Shown piece by piece: positions 42,068 to 51,383 of a stretch of DNA of 64,000 bases. Origin of the DNA: Nitrospirota bacterium (GTDB lineage Bacteria > Nitrospirota > Nitrospiria > Nitrospirales > Nitrospiraceae). Positions within the stretch are counted from its first letter, which is position 1. Every line of letters starts with the position of its first letter. A program made the translations under genes and the position numbers. Location of the stretch: NCBI GenBank assembly GCA_026387665.1, contig JAPLLG010000008.1:1-64000 (forward strand), given 5' to 3'. The notes below the pieces were generated by a model. That model saw only the letters and a list, made by a program, of their open reading frames with translations. It ran no database searches and was not told where the DNA came from.

Positions 42068-43324
42068 GTGCGTTTCGAGATCCAGAAACAATTCCTTGCC
42101 GCGGCAGTGGCGCTCGTTGCGATTGGCCTGTGCGCGCCATCGATATCTGCGGCGCCATCAGACGAGAAGCAGAGGAAGGAAACGGCTGCCGGCTCAGAAA
42201 TAGACCCGTTCGCGGACCTTGCCGAACTTCCGGCGCCGCAGGCCACGCCGGAACAGGCTTCTCGCTCATGGCGAGAGACATTGTTGACCGAGAATTTCGG
42301 ATTCAGGAAGGAAGTCATGTCGCAGTTCGACATGAACGAGCGGGGCAAGACCGCCAGCCGCCAGTCTGTTGGCTTCGAGGCGCTCAAGAAGTTCTCGACG
42401 GCGACTGCGACCCTGGCCAGCTTCGATTTCCAGGGGCGGTTGGTCCGTCGAGATGGATTCAACCCCGTGCAGAACGATATGGAGGGCCAGGGTCGGCCCG
42501 GCTGGGCATTCGAGTATCACAACGCCTATCTGGACCTGTACAACGTGCTCAATCCTCTGTTGAGCGATGAACAGCGTGGCGATACGGTCGGGCGGTTCAA
42601 CCTTCGCGCCGGCCGGTTTTATGTGCCGTTCGGGCTTAACCTTCAGACCGATACGCATGGCACGGTGCTTCAGCTGTCCAATGACCGTAACTTTGGATTT
42701 GAGCGGGATTGGTATACAGGATTCTGGGGCGCGATCAGTCCGGATGTGAATTATGACGTCTACTATTTGGCCGGCTCCGGGTACGATCTCAAATTCAAAG
42801 GCCAGAGTGGACTCGGTGCAATCAGGCTGAGCTTGGCGAATAAGTACAGTTACGAATATGGGCTGGAAGGTGGCTTATCGATTCTGGGAGGGGAGCGATT
42901 GTCTCCCGATGCCATCACGCGCCGTCGCATTCTTGCCGTAAACATAGGGAACGAGAATCGCGTGGAGACGAAGCGGGTCGGCCTCGATGGCCGCTATCGA
43001 CAGGCGGTGCCGACCGGTCTGCTCACTGTCACGTCCGAACTCAGCGGAGGCCGCGATCTGTCCAGCAATCTGTTCACGCAGCTCTATCAAGCCGAATATC
43101 TTCACGCCTCGCGACAGTGGGGCGTCTCCACGCAATATCGGCGCTTTCAGCAGGAGGGGCTGGGCGCCGATGCGTCCATCATCGGCGAGATCTCCTGGTA
43201 TTTCAGGAACGACATCGGTAATTCCAACTTGCATTGGATCAAACTCAATGTCGAGCGCCAAGTCGAGCAGATGCAAGGGCCGCACAGCACCATTGCGACG
43301 ATGCAATATTATTTCTATCAGTAG
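42068..43324 (+). CDS. Outer-membrane beta-barrel protein
   Basis: This protein of about 418 residues starts at GTG 42068 behind AAGGAA, with a signal sequence (about 5-30). The mature part shows alternating strand patterns (FDFQGRLVRRDGF, GRFNLRAGRFYVPFGLNL, FGFERDWYTGFWGAI) and ends in an aromatic strand (TMQYYFYQ), the usual outer-membrane insertion signal. It looks like a porin of the phosphate-selective/DUF type. The substrate is unknown. It is co-transcribed with a MacB/LolD-type transporter, perhaps forming an export route. Confidence 0.72.
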   Translation: MRFEIQKQFLAAAVALVAIGLCAPSISAAPSDEKQRKETAAGSEIDPFADLAELPAPQATPEQASRSWRETLLTENFGFRKEVMSQFDMNERGKTASRQSVGFEALKKFSTATATLASFDFQGRLVRRDGFNPVQNDMEGQGRPGWAFEYHNAYLDLYNVLNPLLSDEQRGDTVGRFNLRAGRFYVPFGLNLQTDTHGTVLQLSNDRNFGFERDWYTGFWGAISPDVNYDVYYLAGSGYDLKFKGQSGLGAIRLSLANKYSYEYGLEGGLSILGGERLSPDAITRRRILAVNIGNENRVETKRVGLDGRYRQAVPTGLLTVTSELSGGRDLSSNLFTQLYQAEYLHASRQWGVSTQYRRFQQEGLGADASIIGEISWYFRNDIGNSNLHWIKLNVERQVEQMQGPHSTIATMQYYFYQ

Positions 43325-43333
43325 GAGGCGCGG

Positions 43334-44032
43334 ATGAAGAGTCTCGTCATGTGCCTGATGGTCGCGGTCCTCGCGTTGCCTCAGTATGCCTTTGCCGCGA
43401 TTGGGTGCACGTTGAGCAATCCGGCTGAGGACTTAAAGTATCTCTATCCCGAGATGACGACCTACAAAGAGGACCTCAATGAGTTTCCACGTCTCAAGAA
43501 TGGCGCCGAGCTCTTCAGCGCCCTACGGGAACGTCTCGGCAGCGACCTTGATCCGATCTATGAGACGTTCGAGACCCCCTATACCGTGTATAGCGTCTTT
43601 AAGGGAGAGAGTAAGATCGGGGTCGTTCATGGCGTCAACGTGCCAGGGAAGGGTGGCGTGATCCAGGTGTTTCTGTCGATGGACCCGCAGACCGCTGCGA
43701 TCAGGAGATTCTTTTTCCAGCGGTTGGAAAGCCCGGCGGCGCGCCAGCTGAGGAGCAAGGAGTTCCTCAACCAATTCGAGGGCCTGACGCTCGGGGACTT
43801 CTACAAGCACGATTACTATATCACCGTCGATCCTGGCGCGAAGGCCGACAAAGTAGCGGCCATTACGCCGCCGTCATTCGATCCAAGCGGCAGACCTGAT
43901 TACGAGGCGTCCCTCCGCGGTATTCGGAAGAATTTAATCCTGATCGACTTCTTCGTGTACGGGAAGAAGTTCGAGCCGTATTTCGAGCGAGCCAAGCAGG
44001 CAGCCGAGAAGGCGAAGGCCCGAAAGGAGTAG
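43334..44032 (+). CDS. Exported protein of unknown function
   Basis: This 232-residue protein with signal sequence (about 1-21) has a mature domain with KGESKIGVVHGVNVPGKGGVIQVFLSMDP and RSKEFLNQFEGLTLGDF. That pattern is vaguely like periplasmic FMN-binding domains of the NosR/RnfG type, but the SGAT flavin site is not visible. The C-terminus has a hydrophobic stretch (NLILIDFFVYGK) and a charged tail. GGAGG precedes the start, 9 bp after the barrel gene. Confidence 0.65.
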   Translation: MKSLVMCLMVAVLALPQYAFAAIGCTLSNPAEDLKYLYPEMTTYKEDLNEFPRLKNGAELFSALRERLGSDLDPIYETFETPYTVYSVFKGESKIGVVHGVNVPGKGGVIQVFLSMDPQTAAIRRFFFQRLESPAARQLRSKEFLNQFEGLTLGDFYKHDYYITVDPGAKADKVAAITPPSFDPSGRPDYEASLRGIRKNLILIDFFVYGKKFEPYFERAKQAAEKAKARKE

Positions 44033-44035
44033 GGT

Positions 44036-44407
44036 ATGAGAACGATACTGGTCCTCTGCGCGCTCTCCCTCGTCGTCGGGGCGGTGGTCATCTGGTACCT
44101 GGTAAGTCTGCCCAACGAGTATGGCTCGTTCGCGGGAGTGCCGAAGGCTGAGGTTGCAGATCTCATCGAGCGGCCGAAGGATTTTCTGCACACAACTCTG
44201 GCCATCGAGGGTACGGTCCGGCAGCAATGCACCACTATGGGCTGCTATTTCTTTTTTCTCTCAGGCACGAAGATGCTGCGGGTCGATTTGGAGCAGATCA
44301 CGATGGTGGCGCCGAGGAGGAACGGACATAGGGCTCGCGTGGAGGGGCAGATCGTGCCCTATGGCGACGGGTATCAGTTTGTCGCCAGCGCGGTCGAATT
44401 CGAGTGA
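44036..44407 (+). CDS. Membrane-anchored OB-fold-like protein
   Basis: This 123-residue protein has one N-terminal membrane helix (about 4-23) and a small beta-rich domain with IEGTVRQQCTTMGCYFFFLSG and ARVEGQIVPYGDGYQFVA. The Cys-x4-Cys within a strand pattern resembles DUF4920 or tRNA_anti-like OB folds that may bind metal or ligand. It starts 3 bp after the previous gene and 10 bp before the permease, so it belongs to the transporter operon. Confidence 0.6.
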   Translation: MRTILVLCALSLVVGAVVIWYLVSLPNEYGSFAGVPKAEVADLIERPKDFLHTTLAIEGTVRQQCTTMGCYFFFLSGTKMLRVDLEQITMVAPRRNGHRARVEGQIVPYGDGYQFVASAVEFE

Positions 44408-44417
44408 GGAGGACATA

Positions 44418-45698
44418 ATGGACGAGACAACGCGAGATCCGTTTGTGCTCCGGCGCTATGTCGTGCTGGCCGTCAAGAATCTGCGCAGGCGTCCGGTGCG
44501 CACAGGGCTGACCGTCGCCGGAGTCGCGCTGGCGGTGACGGTGGCCGTGTCGCTCGGAGGTTTTATGCTGGGCTACCGGGGGGCCATCGACAAGAGCATC
44601 GACATGCTGGGTTACCAGGTCATGATCATGGCCAAGGGCTGTCCCTACGAGGCCGCGACCATGATGCTCAAAGGAGGGACAGGGTTGCTCTATCTGCCTG
44701 GCGATACCTACCAGCAGGTCAAGAGCGATCCGGATATCGAAAGCATCACGCCGATTTTCGTGGGGGTGGCGCAGAAGCAGGCCAGCAGCATCCGTGACGA
44801 AGGCGCGGCCAGTAACTTCACGATCATCAGCGGCATCGATGTGCCGAGTTTCCTGGTCATGAAGCCGTGGCTCGCCTTCAAGAAGGGTCCGGGGTACGCC
44901 AATGGCCGGTGGTTTTCGCCCGGGAGCAAGGACGAGGTGGTCCTGGGCTTTGAAGCCGCCGAGTACGAGCAGCGCAAGGTCGGCGACAGTTTCTACGCTT
45001 CAATTACCCCGGCGGGCCAGCCCAATCCCGTCCTGTATCAATTCACGGTCGTGGGTGTGCTGGAGCGGACCGGCACGCAGGACGATGGAACGGTCTTTCT
45101 GCCGATCGATGTGACGCGGGAATATTTCAATCGGCCGAATCAGTTGACGATCCTCGGCATCAAGCTCAAAGAGTTCAGTTCGTTCAAGATGCGCGAGTTC
45201 GAAACGCGCTGGCTCAAGCTGCCGGAGGTCCAGGTGGTCGGGTTGCAGCAGGTGAAGAGCACGCTGATCAACCTCGTGGCCACAGCCCAGACCATGATTG
45301 CCGCGGTGGCCGCCATCGCCGTGATCGTCGCCCTCATCGGGGTCATCAACACGATTCTCATGAGCGTGTACGAGCGCACGGCGGAAATCGGCATTATGAA
45401 AGCGCTTGGCGCGAGGCGCGGCAGCATCTTTCAGCTCATCTGGCTGGAAACGCTGATGGTGTGTTTTGTCGGCGCCCTGGCCGGTTCGGCGATGGCGGTC
45501 ATTGCCGCGGGCCTTGTCGAGCAGGCGATCAAATCGCTGGCTAACCTGGGCGTATCGGGGTCGATCGTGCAGATTACTCCGGCCCTCGTCGGATACACCG
45601 TGCTTGTCACCGTGGTGCTGGGATTCTTCGCCGGGCTCTATCCTGCGTGGCGGGCATCGTCGATGCGGCCAGTCGAAGCGATCGGGAAGGGAGGCTGA
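44418..45698 (+). CDS. MacB/FtsX-family ABC transporter permease
   Basis: This protein of 426 residues starts at ATG 44418 after GAGGAGG. One N-terminal helix follows RRRPVRTGLTVAGVALAV, then a large periplasmic domain (about 60-290) and three C-terminal helices with SVYERTAEIGIMKALGARRGSIFQL, the hallmark of MacB/LolC-like permeases. These use mechanotransmission to extract lipoproteins or drive export from the periplasm. The partner ATPase starts 1 bp after its stop. Confidence 0.88.
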   Translation: MDETTRDPFVLRRYVVLAVKNLRRRPVRTGLTVAGVALAVTVAVSLGGFMLGYRGAIDKSIDMLGYQVMIMAKGCPYEAATMMLKGGTGLLYLPGDTYQQVKSDPDIESITPIFVGVAQKQASSIRDEGAASNFTIISGIDVPSFLVMKPWLAFKKGPGYANGRWFSPGSKDEVVLGFEAAEYEQRKVGDSFYASITPAGQPNPVLYQFTVVGVLERTGTQDDGTVFLPIDVTREYFNRPNQLTILGIKLKEFSSFKMREFETRWLKLPEVQVVGLQQVKSTLINLVATAQTMIAAVAAIAVIVALIGVINTILMSVYERTAEIGIMKALGARRGSIFQLIWLETLMVCFVGALAGSAMAVIAAGLVEQAIKSLANLGVSGSIVQITPALVGYTVLVTVVLGFFAGLYPAWRASSMRPVEAIGKGG

Positions 45699-45699
45699 G

Positions 45700-46446
45700 A
45701 TGCACGACACCATCATCGAGGCCCACGGGCTCAAGCGGTATTACTATCGTGGCAGCGAGACGGTCAAGGCGCTGGACGGGGTGGACCTCTCCATCAGGAC
45801 CGGCGAGATCGTGTCGATTCTCGGCCCCTCCGGCTCGGGCAAGACGACGCTCATCAACCTGCTCTCCTGCCTGGATGCGCCGACGGCAGGGACGCTCATG
45901 GTGGCGGGCAAGTCGGTCGCCGGGCTCTCCGAGGACGAGCTGGTCGAGGTCAGGCGCGGGGTGCTGGGGTTCGTGTTTCAACAGTTCTCCCTGCTGCCGA
46001 CGCTGACGGTCTCGGAGAACGTCGAGCTCCCGCTGATGTTCCTGGGGCGCCGAACCGATGCGCGCAGAACCGCGGAGGTCCTGAGGATGGTCGGCCTGAG
46101 CGACCGGGCCACCCATTTGCCGCGAGAATTGTCAGGCGGGCAGATGCAACGGGTGGCGATCGCGCGCGCCCTGATCGTGGATCCGAAGATTCTGGTCGCG
46201 GACGAGCCCACCGGGAACCTCGACAAGGCGACGGGCGAGTCCATCATCGCGCTGTTCAAACATTTGGCGGCCGAGAAAGGGCTGGCGATCCTGATCACGA
46301 CGCACAACCCAGTGTTCGGCTATGAGACGGACCGAGCCATTACGCTGGAAGATGGCCGGATCGTCAAGGATGAGGATCTCCGGAATGGCGCAACCCTTCC
46401 CGGTACTGTCGGTCCAAAGCCGAAGCCCGTACCAGCCCGCACGTAG
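45700..46446 (+). CDS. MacB/LolD-type ABC transporter ATPase
   Basis: This ATPase of 248 residues starts at ATG 45700 after GGGAGG. It has Walker A LGPSGSGKTTL (about 40-50), Q-loop FVFQQFSLLP, signature LSGGQMQRVAIARAL, Walker B ILVADEPTGNLD and the H-loop ITTHNP. It powers the permease encoded just upstream. The C-terminal tail (GATLPGTVGPKPKPVPART) is an unusual proline-rich extension. Confidence 0.92.
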   Translation: MHDTIIEAHGLKRYYYRGSETVKALDGVDLSIRTGEIVSILGPSGSGKTTLINLLSCLDAPTAGTLMVAGKSVAGLSEDELVEVRRGVLGFVFQQFSLLPTLTVSENVELPLMFLGRRTDARRTAEVLRMVGLSDRATHLPRELSGGQMQRVAIARALIVDPKILVADEPTGNLDKATGESIIALFKHLAAEKGLAILITTHNPVFGYETDRAITLEDGRIVKDEDLRNGATLPGTVGPKPKPVPART

Positions 46447-46796
46447 CCGAACCGCTCTCGCCGCCGCCCAGCCTTATCGCACCGGCCTGATTCGATTAAG
46501 AAGACGCTCCCTCTGGCTCCAAACCGGAATAGTGGATCTCCCGCCACTTGAGATACGAGTCATTTTCCCAATATTTGTGGCCTGGATTTTGGTGTTGGGG
46601 TAGGGTGGGTATATCTACTCACCTCCTCCACGTCGAACTATTGTTTTGGGTAAGAGGGGGAATTGGTCTATTGCTATTGGGGTAACGGTGCAGGCGGTTT
46701 TCTCTCCATGACGAGAGGGGCCACGGCTGGAAGCCGGACGAACACTCTGGCGCAATTCAGAACGCGCGCCTGATTTCTCCACCGCGGACATGCAGC
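46447..46796. other. Intergenic region before the histidine kinase
   Basis: Roughly 350 bp with no supportable reading frame. It contains G/T-rich stretches (GTTGGGGTAGGGTGGG; TTTTGGGTAAGAGGGGG) but no clear terminator, RNA fold or consensus promoter that could be defended. It probably holds the promoter of the two-component operon. Confidence 0.5.
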
Positions 46797-49700
46797 ATGA
46801 ACGGTAATGCAAGTTTCATCTCCTATGGGCCGCGACAGTTGTCCCTGCTCATCGGCAGCATTCTTGCCGTGACGCTGCTCATTGGATGGATCTCCCTCTC
46901 TATCATCGAGCGCCAGCTGCTGGAGACCACTGGGCATACGCTGGCTCTGGCCGCAGGCGAGGTCGCCGACAAGCTGGATCGGATCGTGTTTGAGCGTCGG
47001 GGCGACGCACAGATGATGGCGCGAGCGTTCACCAGCCGCTGTCGCGACACATCTTTTATATCGACCTACTTGAAGTGGGTGAGCCAGGCCTATCCTCTGT
47101 ATGAATCGCTGTCCATGCTCGATGCGCAGGGTCACGTCGTGACGACGACGAATGCTTCGCTGGCCAGTAGCGATTTCAGTCACCGCCCATGGTTTGAGCA
47201 GATGCGTGACGGTCGCGTGAAGGTTATATATCAATGGGAATCGACGAAGCTGGCCGGGCAGGAGGTCGGCGCCGGGGTGTCTTTTGCAGCGCCGATCACT
47301 GACTCCAGCGGCCTCTTCTGCGGCGTGGTCCTGTCGCGGGTGGGTCTGTCGGTTTTGGGAGATACCGTGACGAGAAAGTGGGAGCCATTGAGTATCGATA
47401 CGACGCCATTCTCCGCACTCGAGTATCAATTTGTGACCAGCGAAGGACTCGACTTTGTAAATTCGTTGCAGCATGCGAGCGCGGTGCCGTCGAATCTGAG
47501 AGAGCTGGCGGTCCCGTCGTTTCTGCGTGCGGAGTCCGAAGAGATTGGCTTTGTCGAGGAGCTGCATGTCCGCCGTCATGTGCCGGTCGTGACCGGGTTT
47601 GCCAGGACGCACGGCTATCGGGATTCTGTGAATCCAGAGTGGATAGTGCTTTTGCGGGTGGACCGCAGCACGTTGCTTGCTCCGATCCGAACTCGCGTGC
47701 TGTTCGTGGGCCTGCTCGGGCTTATGGGAGTCCTGCCGCTCTCACTGGGGCTGCTGTGGGCCTTGCGGCGGCTGAAAAGTGTAGGGGTGGTGGCCCAATC
47801 AGAACATGCGAGGGCTGGCGAGGCGGAGGAAGCGCTCCAGGAAAGTCGGGAACGATTTGCCGGCGCGTTCCAGAACGCCACGATCGGCATGGCCCTCGTG
47901 GGAACGGACGGACGATGGCTGCAGGTCAACCGCGCCTTGTGCGAGATCGTCGGCTATTCAGAGCCAGAGTTGACGGCGCTGACGTTCCAAGCCATTACCC
48001 ATCCGGACGATCTGGGTGCGGACCTTGCCAGCGTGGACAAACTGCTGGCCGGCGAGCTCTGTGCCTATTACGTAGAGAAACGTTATCTGCACAAGCTCGG
48101 CCACCCGATTTGGATTGCCTTGAGCACCTCGCTGGTCCGAGGCAGGCAAGGAGATCCGTTGTACTTCGTGTCGCAGATCCAGGACATCACTGCCCGTAAA
48201 GAGGCAGAAGCGGCGCTGGCAGCGAGCGAGCAAAAGTTCAGGCTGCTGGCTGAGAGTGCCATCGATGTGATTTACCGGCTCAACGAACAGGGGCAAATCA
48301 TCTATGTCTCTCCCGCTTCGGAGAAAGTCCTCGGCTATACTCCCCAGGAGATGATCGGGTCCCATTTTTCAGAATATTTCTCCGTGTCGGAGCTCCCCAA
48401 GGCTGTGAACGCATTCAAGGCCGCCATGGTGGGAGAGTTCCTGCCGTCGCTGCAGCTCTCCATTACCGCCAAAGACGGAAGGGCTGTGCCCACGGAGGTC
48501 AATGTCGCGCCGATTGAAGAATACGGGGCCGTCGTCGGCGTACATGGCATCGTCCGCGACATTACCCTCCGCCAGCAGATCGAGAAAGCTTTGCATGACA
48601 GCGAGGCCCGGTTGCAAGGCATTATCGAGTCGGCGATGGATGCCATCGTGACGATCGATGAGGATCGGCGGGTCGTGGTGTTCAATGCCATGGCTGAGAA
48701 GATATTTGGATGGAAAGCCGGCGAGATCATCGGTCAGCCGATCGAGGTCTTGCTGCCGTTGCGCGTTCGGCCTGGGCATCCAGCGCTGGTGCAGAGATTT
48801 ATCGAGTCGGGCAGCTTGCCACGGGCGATGGGCGGATTGAGCCAGATTGCCGGTTTGCGGGCCACCGGCGAGGAATTTCCCGTTGAGGCGGCCATTTCCA
48901 AAACGATGGTCGGCGGACGCACCTATTGTTCGGTCATCCTCCGAGACGTGACCGACCGTCGGCGCAATGAGGTCGCGTTGCTCTCCCGCACCAGGCAACA
49001 GGCTGCCGTGGCGCAATTGGGGTTCTATGCGCTGTCGACGCACGACGCGGATCTGGTGTTACACGAAGCCGCGCGTCTGGTGGCTGAGGCGTTGGAGGCG
49101 GATTTCTGCAAAGTGCTGGAGTTGCTGCCTGCCGGCGATATGTGCCTGCTTCGAGCCGGAATGGGATGGCGGGAAGGGCTTGTGGGGAACGCTCTCGTGA
49201 GTGCCGGACTCGATTCTCAGGCTGGCCATACCCTGAAGTCCAGAGCGCCGATCGTGGTGCGGGATTTGCGCAGTGAAACGCGATTTTCAGGCCCACCCCT
49301 TCTCCATCAACATGGAGTCGTTAGCGGCATGAGCGCGGTGATTTATAGCAATGGCCATTCGTGGGGTGTCTTGGGCGTCCATACCAAGGCGCTACGGGCG
49401 TTCGGCCAGGACGATATCCACTTCCTGCAGGCCGTCGCCAACGTCCTGGGCGCGACGCTGGAGCGACAAGGCGCAGAGCAGGCGCTCAAACAGAGCGAGT
49501 TGTTGCTGCGGGCGTCGTTGGACGAACGGGAACGGATGGCGTTGAACCTCCATGACGGCGTGATCCAATCCCTCTTTGCCATGGGGCTGACCTTGCGAGA
49601 GAGCCAGGAATTGATCGGCGAGAACACGGAGGCGGCGCGGGCCCAGGTCGGTGAAGGGTTGGCGGCGCTGAAGGGAGTGATTCGGGAACTGCGAGAGTCC

Positions 49701-50150
49701 ATCATCGGGGGAGCGCCTCTTGCAAACAGCAGCAGCAGCAGTAAGTCATTCCAGGAGATACTCACCGATCTTGTCGTGGCGGCTCAGGGGCCGCGGGGGA
49801 TCGTCTTTCAAGTCACGCTCGCTTCCGAGGCTCTCTCGCGGCTCGCAGGCGATGCAGAGGAGCATCTCTTGTTCATCGTGCGAGAGGCGGTCAGCAATGC
49901 TCAGCGGCATTCGCACGGCACCAGCGGGCAGGTGACGTTGGCTCTACACAACGGAGGGGCGCGGTTGGTGATTGAAGACAATGGACAGGGGTTCGACAGC
50001 CGGAAGGTCTCAGGCAGGGGCCTGGGGTTGAGCAATATGGCGGTTCGTGCCGAAAAGATCGGAGCCCGGTGCGAGGTGCAGTCTTCCAGAGGGAAGGGGG
50101 TTCGAATCGTGGTGGAACTTCCAGGTAAGGAGACGACATGCAGGGTGTAG
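46797..50150 (+). CDS. Hybrid-sensing PAS/GAF histidine kinase (NarX/LiaS type)
   Basis: This 1117-residue sensor has an N-terminal membrane helix (about 14-36), a periplasmic Cache-like domain (to about 295) and a second helix (about 300-322). Three PAS domains (about 345-465, 470-590, 595-715) and a GAF domain (about 735-890) follow. The kinase core has a HisKA_3 box (ERERMALNLHDGVIQSLFAMGL, with the phospho-acceptor His) and an HATPase with EAVSNAQRHSHG and DNGQGFD. It phosphorylates the NarL-type regulator whose gene overlaps it by 13 bp. The ligand of the Cache domain is unknown. Confidence 0.9.
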   Translation: MNGNASFISYGPRQLSLLIGSILAVTLLIGWISLSIIERQLLETTGHTLALAAGEVADKLDRIVFERRGDAQMMARAFTSRCRDTSFISTYLKWVSQAYPLYESLSMLDAQGHVVTTTNASLASSDFSHRPWFEQMRDGRVKVIYQWESTKLAGQEVGAGVSFAAPITDSSGLFCGVVLSRVGLSVLGDTVTRKWEPLSIDTTPFSALEYQFVTSEGLDFVNSLQHASAVPSNLRELAVPSFLRAESEEIGFVEELHVRRHVPVVTGFARTHGYRDSVNPEWIVLLRVDRSTLLAPIRTRVLFVGLLGLMGVLPLSLGLLWALRRLKSVGVVAQSEHARAGEAEEALQESRERFAGAFQNATIGMALVGTDGRWLQVNRALCEIVGYSEPELTALTFQAITHPDDLGADLASVDKLLAGELCAYYVEKRYLHKLGHPIWIALSTSLVRGRQGDPLYFVSQIQDITARKEAEAALAASEQKFRLLAESAIDVIYRLNEQGQIIYVSPASEKVLGYTPQEMIGSHFSEYFSVSELPKAVNAFKAAMVGEFLPSLQLSITAKDGRAVPTEVNVAPIEEYGAVVGVHGIVRDITLRQQIEKALHDSEARLQGIIESAMDAIVTIDEDRRVVVFNAMAEKIFGWKAGEIIGQPIEVLLPLRVRPGHPALVQRFIESGSLPRAMGGLSQIAGLRATGEEFPVEAAISKTMVGGRTYCSVILRDVTDRRRNEVALLSRTRQQAAVAQLGFYALSTHDADLVLHEAARLVAEALEADFCKVLELLPAGDMCLLRAGMGWREGLVGNALVSAGLDSQAGHTLKSRAPIVVRDLRSETRFSGPPLLHQHGVVSGMSAVIYSNGHSWGVLGVHTKALRAFGQDDIHFLQAVANVLGATLERQGAEQALKQSELLLRASLDERERMALNLHDGVIQSLFAMGLTLRESQELIGENTEAARAQVGEGLAALKGVIRELRESIIGGAPLANSSSSSKSFQEILTDLVVAAQGPRGIVFQVTLASEALSRLAGDAEEHLLFIVREAVSNAQRHSHGTSGQVTLALHNGGARLVIEDNGQGFDSRKVSGRGLGLSNMAVRAEKIGARCEVQSSRGKGVRIVVELPGKETTCRV

Positions 50151-50806
50151 CGCAGCCGATTACGGTTCTTCTTGTCGATGACCACGAAGTGGTCCGGATG
50201 GGCCTGCAGTCGCTCTTTAAACGGGTCGGCGGAATTGTCGTGGTCGGCGAGGCCGGCACCGGGCGGGAAGCGGTGGAGGCCGTTCGCCGGTTGACCCCCG
50301 CGGTCGTGCTGCTGGACTTGCGCCTTCCTGATGCCAATGGGATCGAGGTCTGCCGGGAAATTCTGGAAATCGTTCCGGCCTGCAAGGTATTGTTTCTTAC
50401 CTCCTATGTCGATGAGGAAGCCGCCATGGCGACCATTCTGGCCGGTGCGAAGGGGTATCTGCTGAAAGACGTGCTTGGGGAAGAATTGGTCCGCGCCATT
50501 GAACAAGTCGCGGCGGGCCAGTCCGTGTTGGACCCGGCGCTCACCGCGCGGGTGCTGGCCTTGTTGCAATCGCCTAATGTCTCCGCCGGCCCGAATCCTC
50601 CGCATCCGCTGTCTTTGCAGGAACAGCAGATGATGACGTTGATCGTCGAGGGAAAGACCAACAAAGACATCGGCGTGGCGTTGGGATTGAGCGACAAAAC
50701 CGTCAGGAATTTACTGACCTCCGTGTTCAAGAAGCTCGGTGCCAGGCGCCGTTCCCAGGCCGCGGTGGTATATAGCAAGCAGTACTCCTCTTCGATTCCC
50801 GACTAG
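50138..50806 (+). CDS. NarL/FixJ-family response regulator
   Basis: This 222-residue regulator has a receiver domain with the acidic pair in LLVDDHE (about 14-15), phospho-acceptor Asp60 in VVLLDLRLP, and Lys in GYLLKD. A C-terminal LuxR-type HTH follows (LSLQEQQMMTLIVEGKTNKDIGVALGLSDKTVRNLLTSVFKKLG). It is the cognate partner of the upstream kinase given the gene overlap. The target genes are unknown. Confidence 0.93.
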   Translation: MQGVAQPITVLLVDDHEVVRMGLQSLFKRVGGIVVVGEAGTGREAVEAVRRLTPAVVLLDLRLPDANGIEVCREILEIVPACKVLFLTSYVDEEAAMATILAGAKGYLLKDVLGEELVRAIEQVAAGQSVLDPALTARVLALLQSPNVSAGPNPPHPLSLQEQQMMTLIVEGKTNKDIGVALGLSDKTVRNLLTSVFKKLGARRRSQAAVVYSKQYSSSIPD

Positions 50807-50848
50807 TCCTCGCAGTCCTCTCCATTATTATTCTCCATTAGTTTATCC

Positions 50849-50868
50849 CGCGGGACATTTAGCCCGCG
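50849..50868 (+). terminator. Hairpin after the two-component operon
   Basis: CGCGGG (50849-50854) pairs with CCCGCG (50863-50868) around an 8-nt loop. A five-T run follows only after about ten bases, so it is a weak terminator candidate. Confidence 0.4.
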
Positions 50869-50888
50869 TTCTCAGGACTTTTTGCCCC

Positions 50889-50915
50889 TACTTTGTCTTA
50901 CGTAACTGCCGATAA
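50889..50915 (+). promoter_or_regulatory. Sigma-28 (FliA)-like promoter of the chemoreceptor operon
   Basis: GCCGATAA (50908-50915) is a perfect match to the sigma-28 -10 element. At the canonical 11-bp spacing lies TACTTTGT, matching four of eight bases of the TAAAGTTT -35. The downstream genes encode a small protein and a chemoreceptor, the usual regulon of this sigma factor. Confidence 0.6.
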
Positions 50916-50987
50916 ATATTAGGCGGAAGTGATGAATGGTGGCATTCAATCGTGGCGGTGGCGCCTGCGTCGAAGGAAGGCCGGATC

Positions 50988-51323
50988 ATGCATCATCAAT
51001 CAGATTTTGAAGGGGCAGCCAGTTCTCACGAAGGGCTCCCGCCGACCCTGGCACAGCCCTGCGCGTCCCTTGAGCAGGCCCTGGCCGTTCTATCGGCCTG
51101 GGTTGCGCAGCAGCAGCAGTCGGTGGCGGCTCTCACGCAGCTCAATACGATGATGGACCAATCGCCTGATTGCGTCGATATTACCGAGGCCGCGGTCGAC
51201 CGGCTGATCGTCGAGCAGCTGATGCAGGGCTATACGCCTCGACGCAGAATTCCGGCCTCGGAAGAGGTGGGGGCGAGGGATTATTTGCGCGCCATGAGAG
51301 ATCAGCCGGATCGCGCAGAGTGA
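50988..51323 (+). CDS. Small protein upstream of the chemoreceptor
   Basis: This protein of 111 residues starts at ATG 50988 behind AAGGAAGG. It is soluble and helical (SLEQALAVLSAWVAQQQQSVAALTQLNTMMD), with an acidic centre and a C-terminal RRRIPASEEVGARDYLRAM. No family is recognised. It shares the sigma-28-like promoter and lies 60 bp before the chemoreceptor, suggesting a role in the same signalling process. Confidence 0.65.
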   Translation: MHHQSDFEGAASSHEGLPPTLAQPCASLEQALAVLSAWVAQQQQSVAALTQLNTMMDQSPDCVDITEAAVDRLIVEQLMQGYTPRRRIPASEEVGARDYLRAMRDQPDRAE

Positions 51324-51383
51324 ATGGATGAGCGGAATGGAAACGGGCCAGCGAAATATTTATTTCATGCAGGGAGTACTTCC

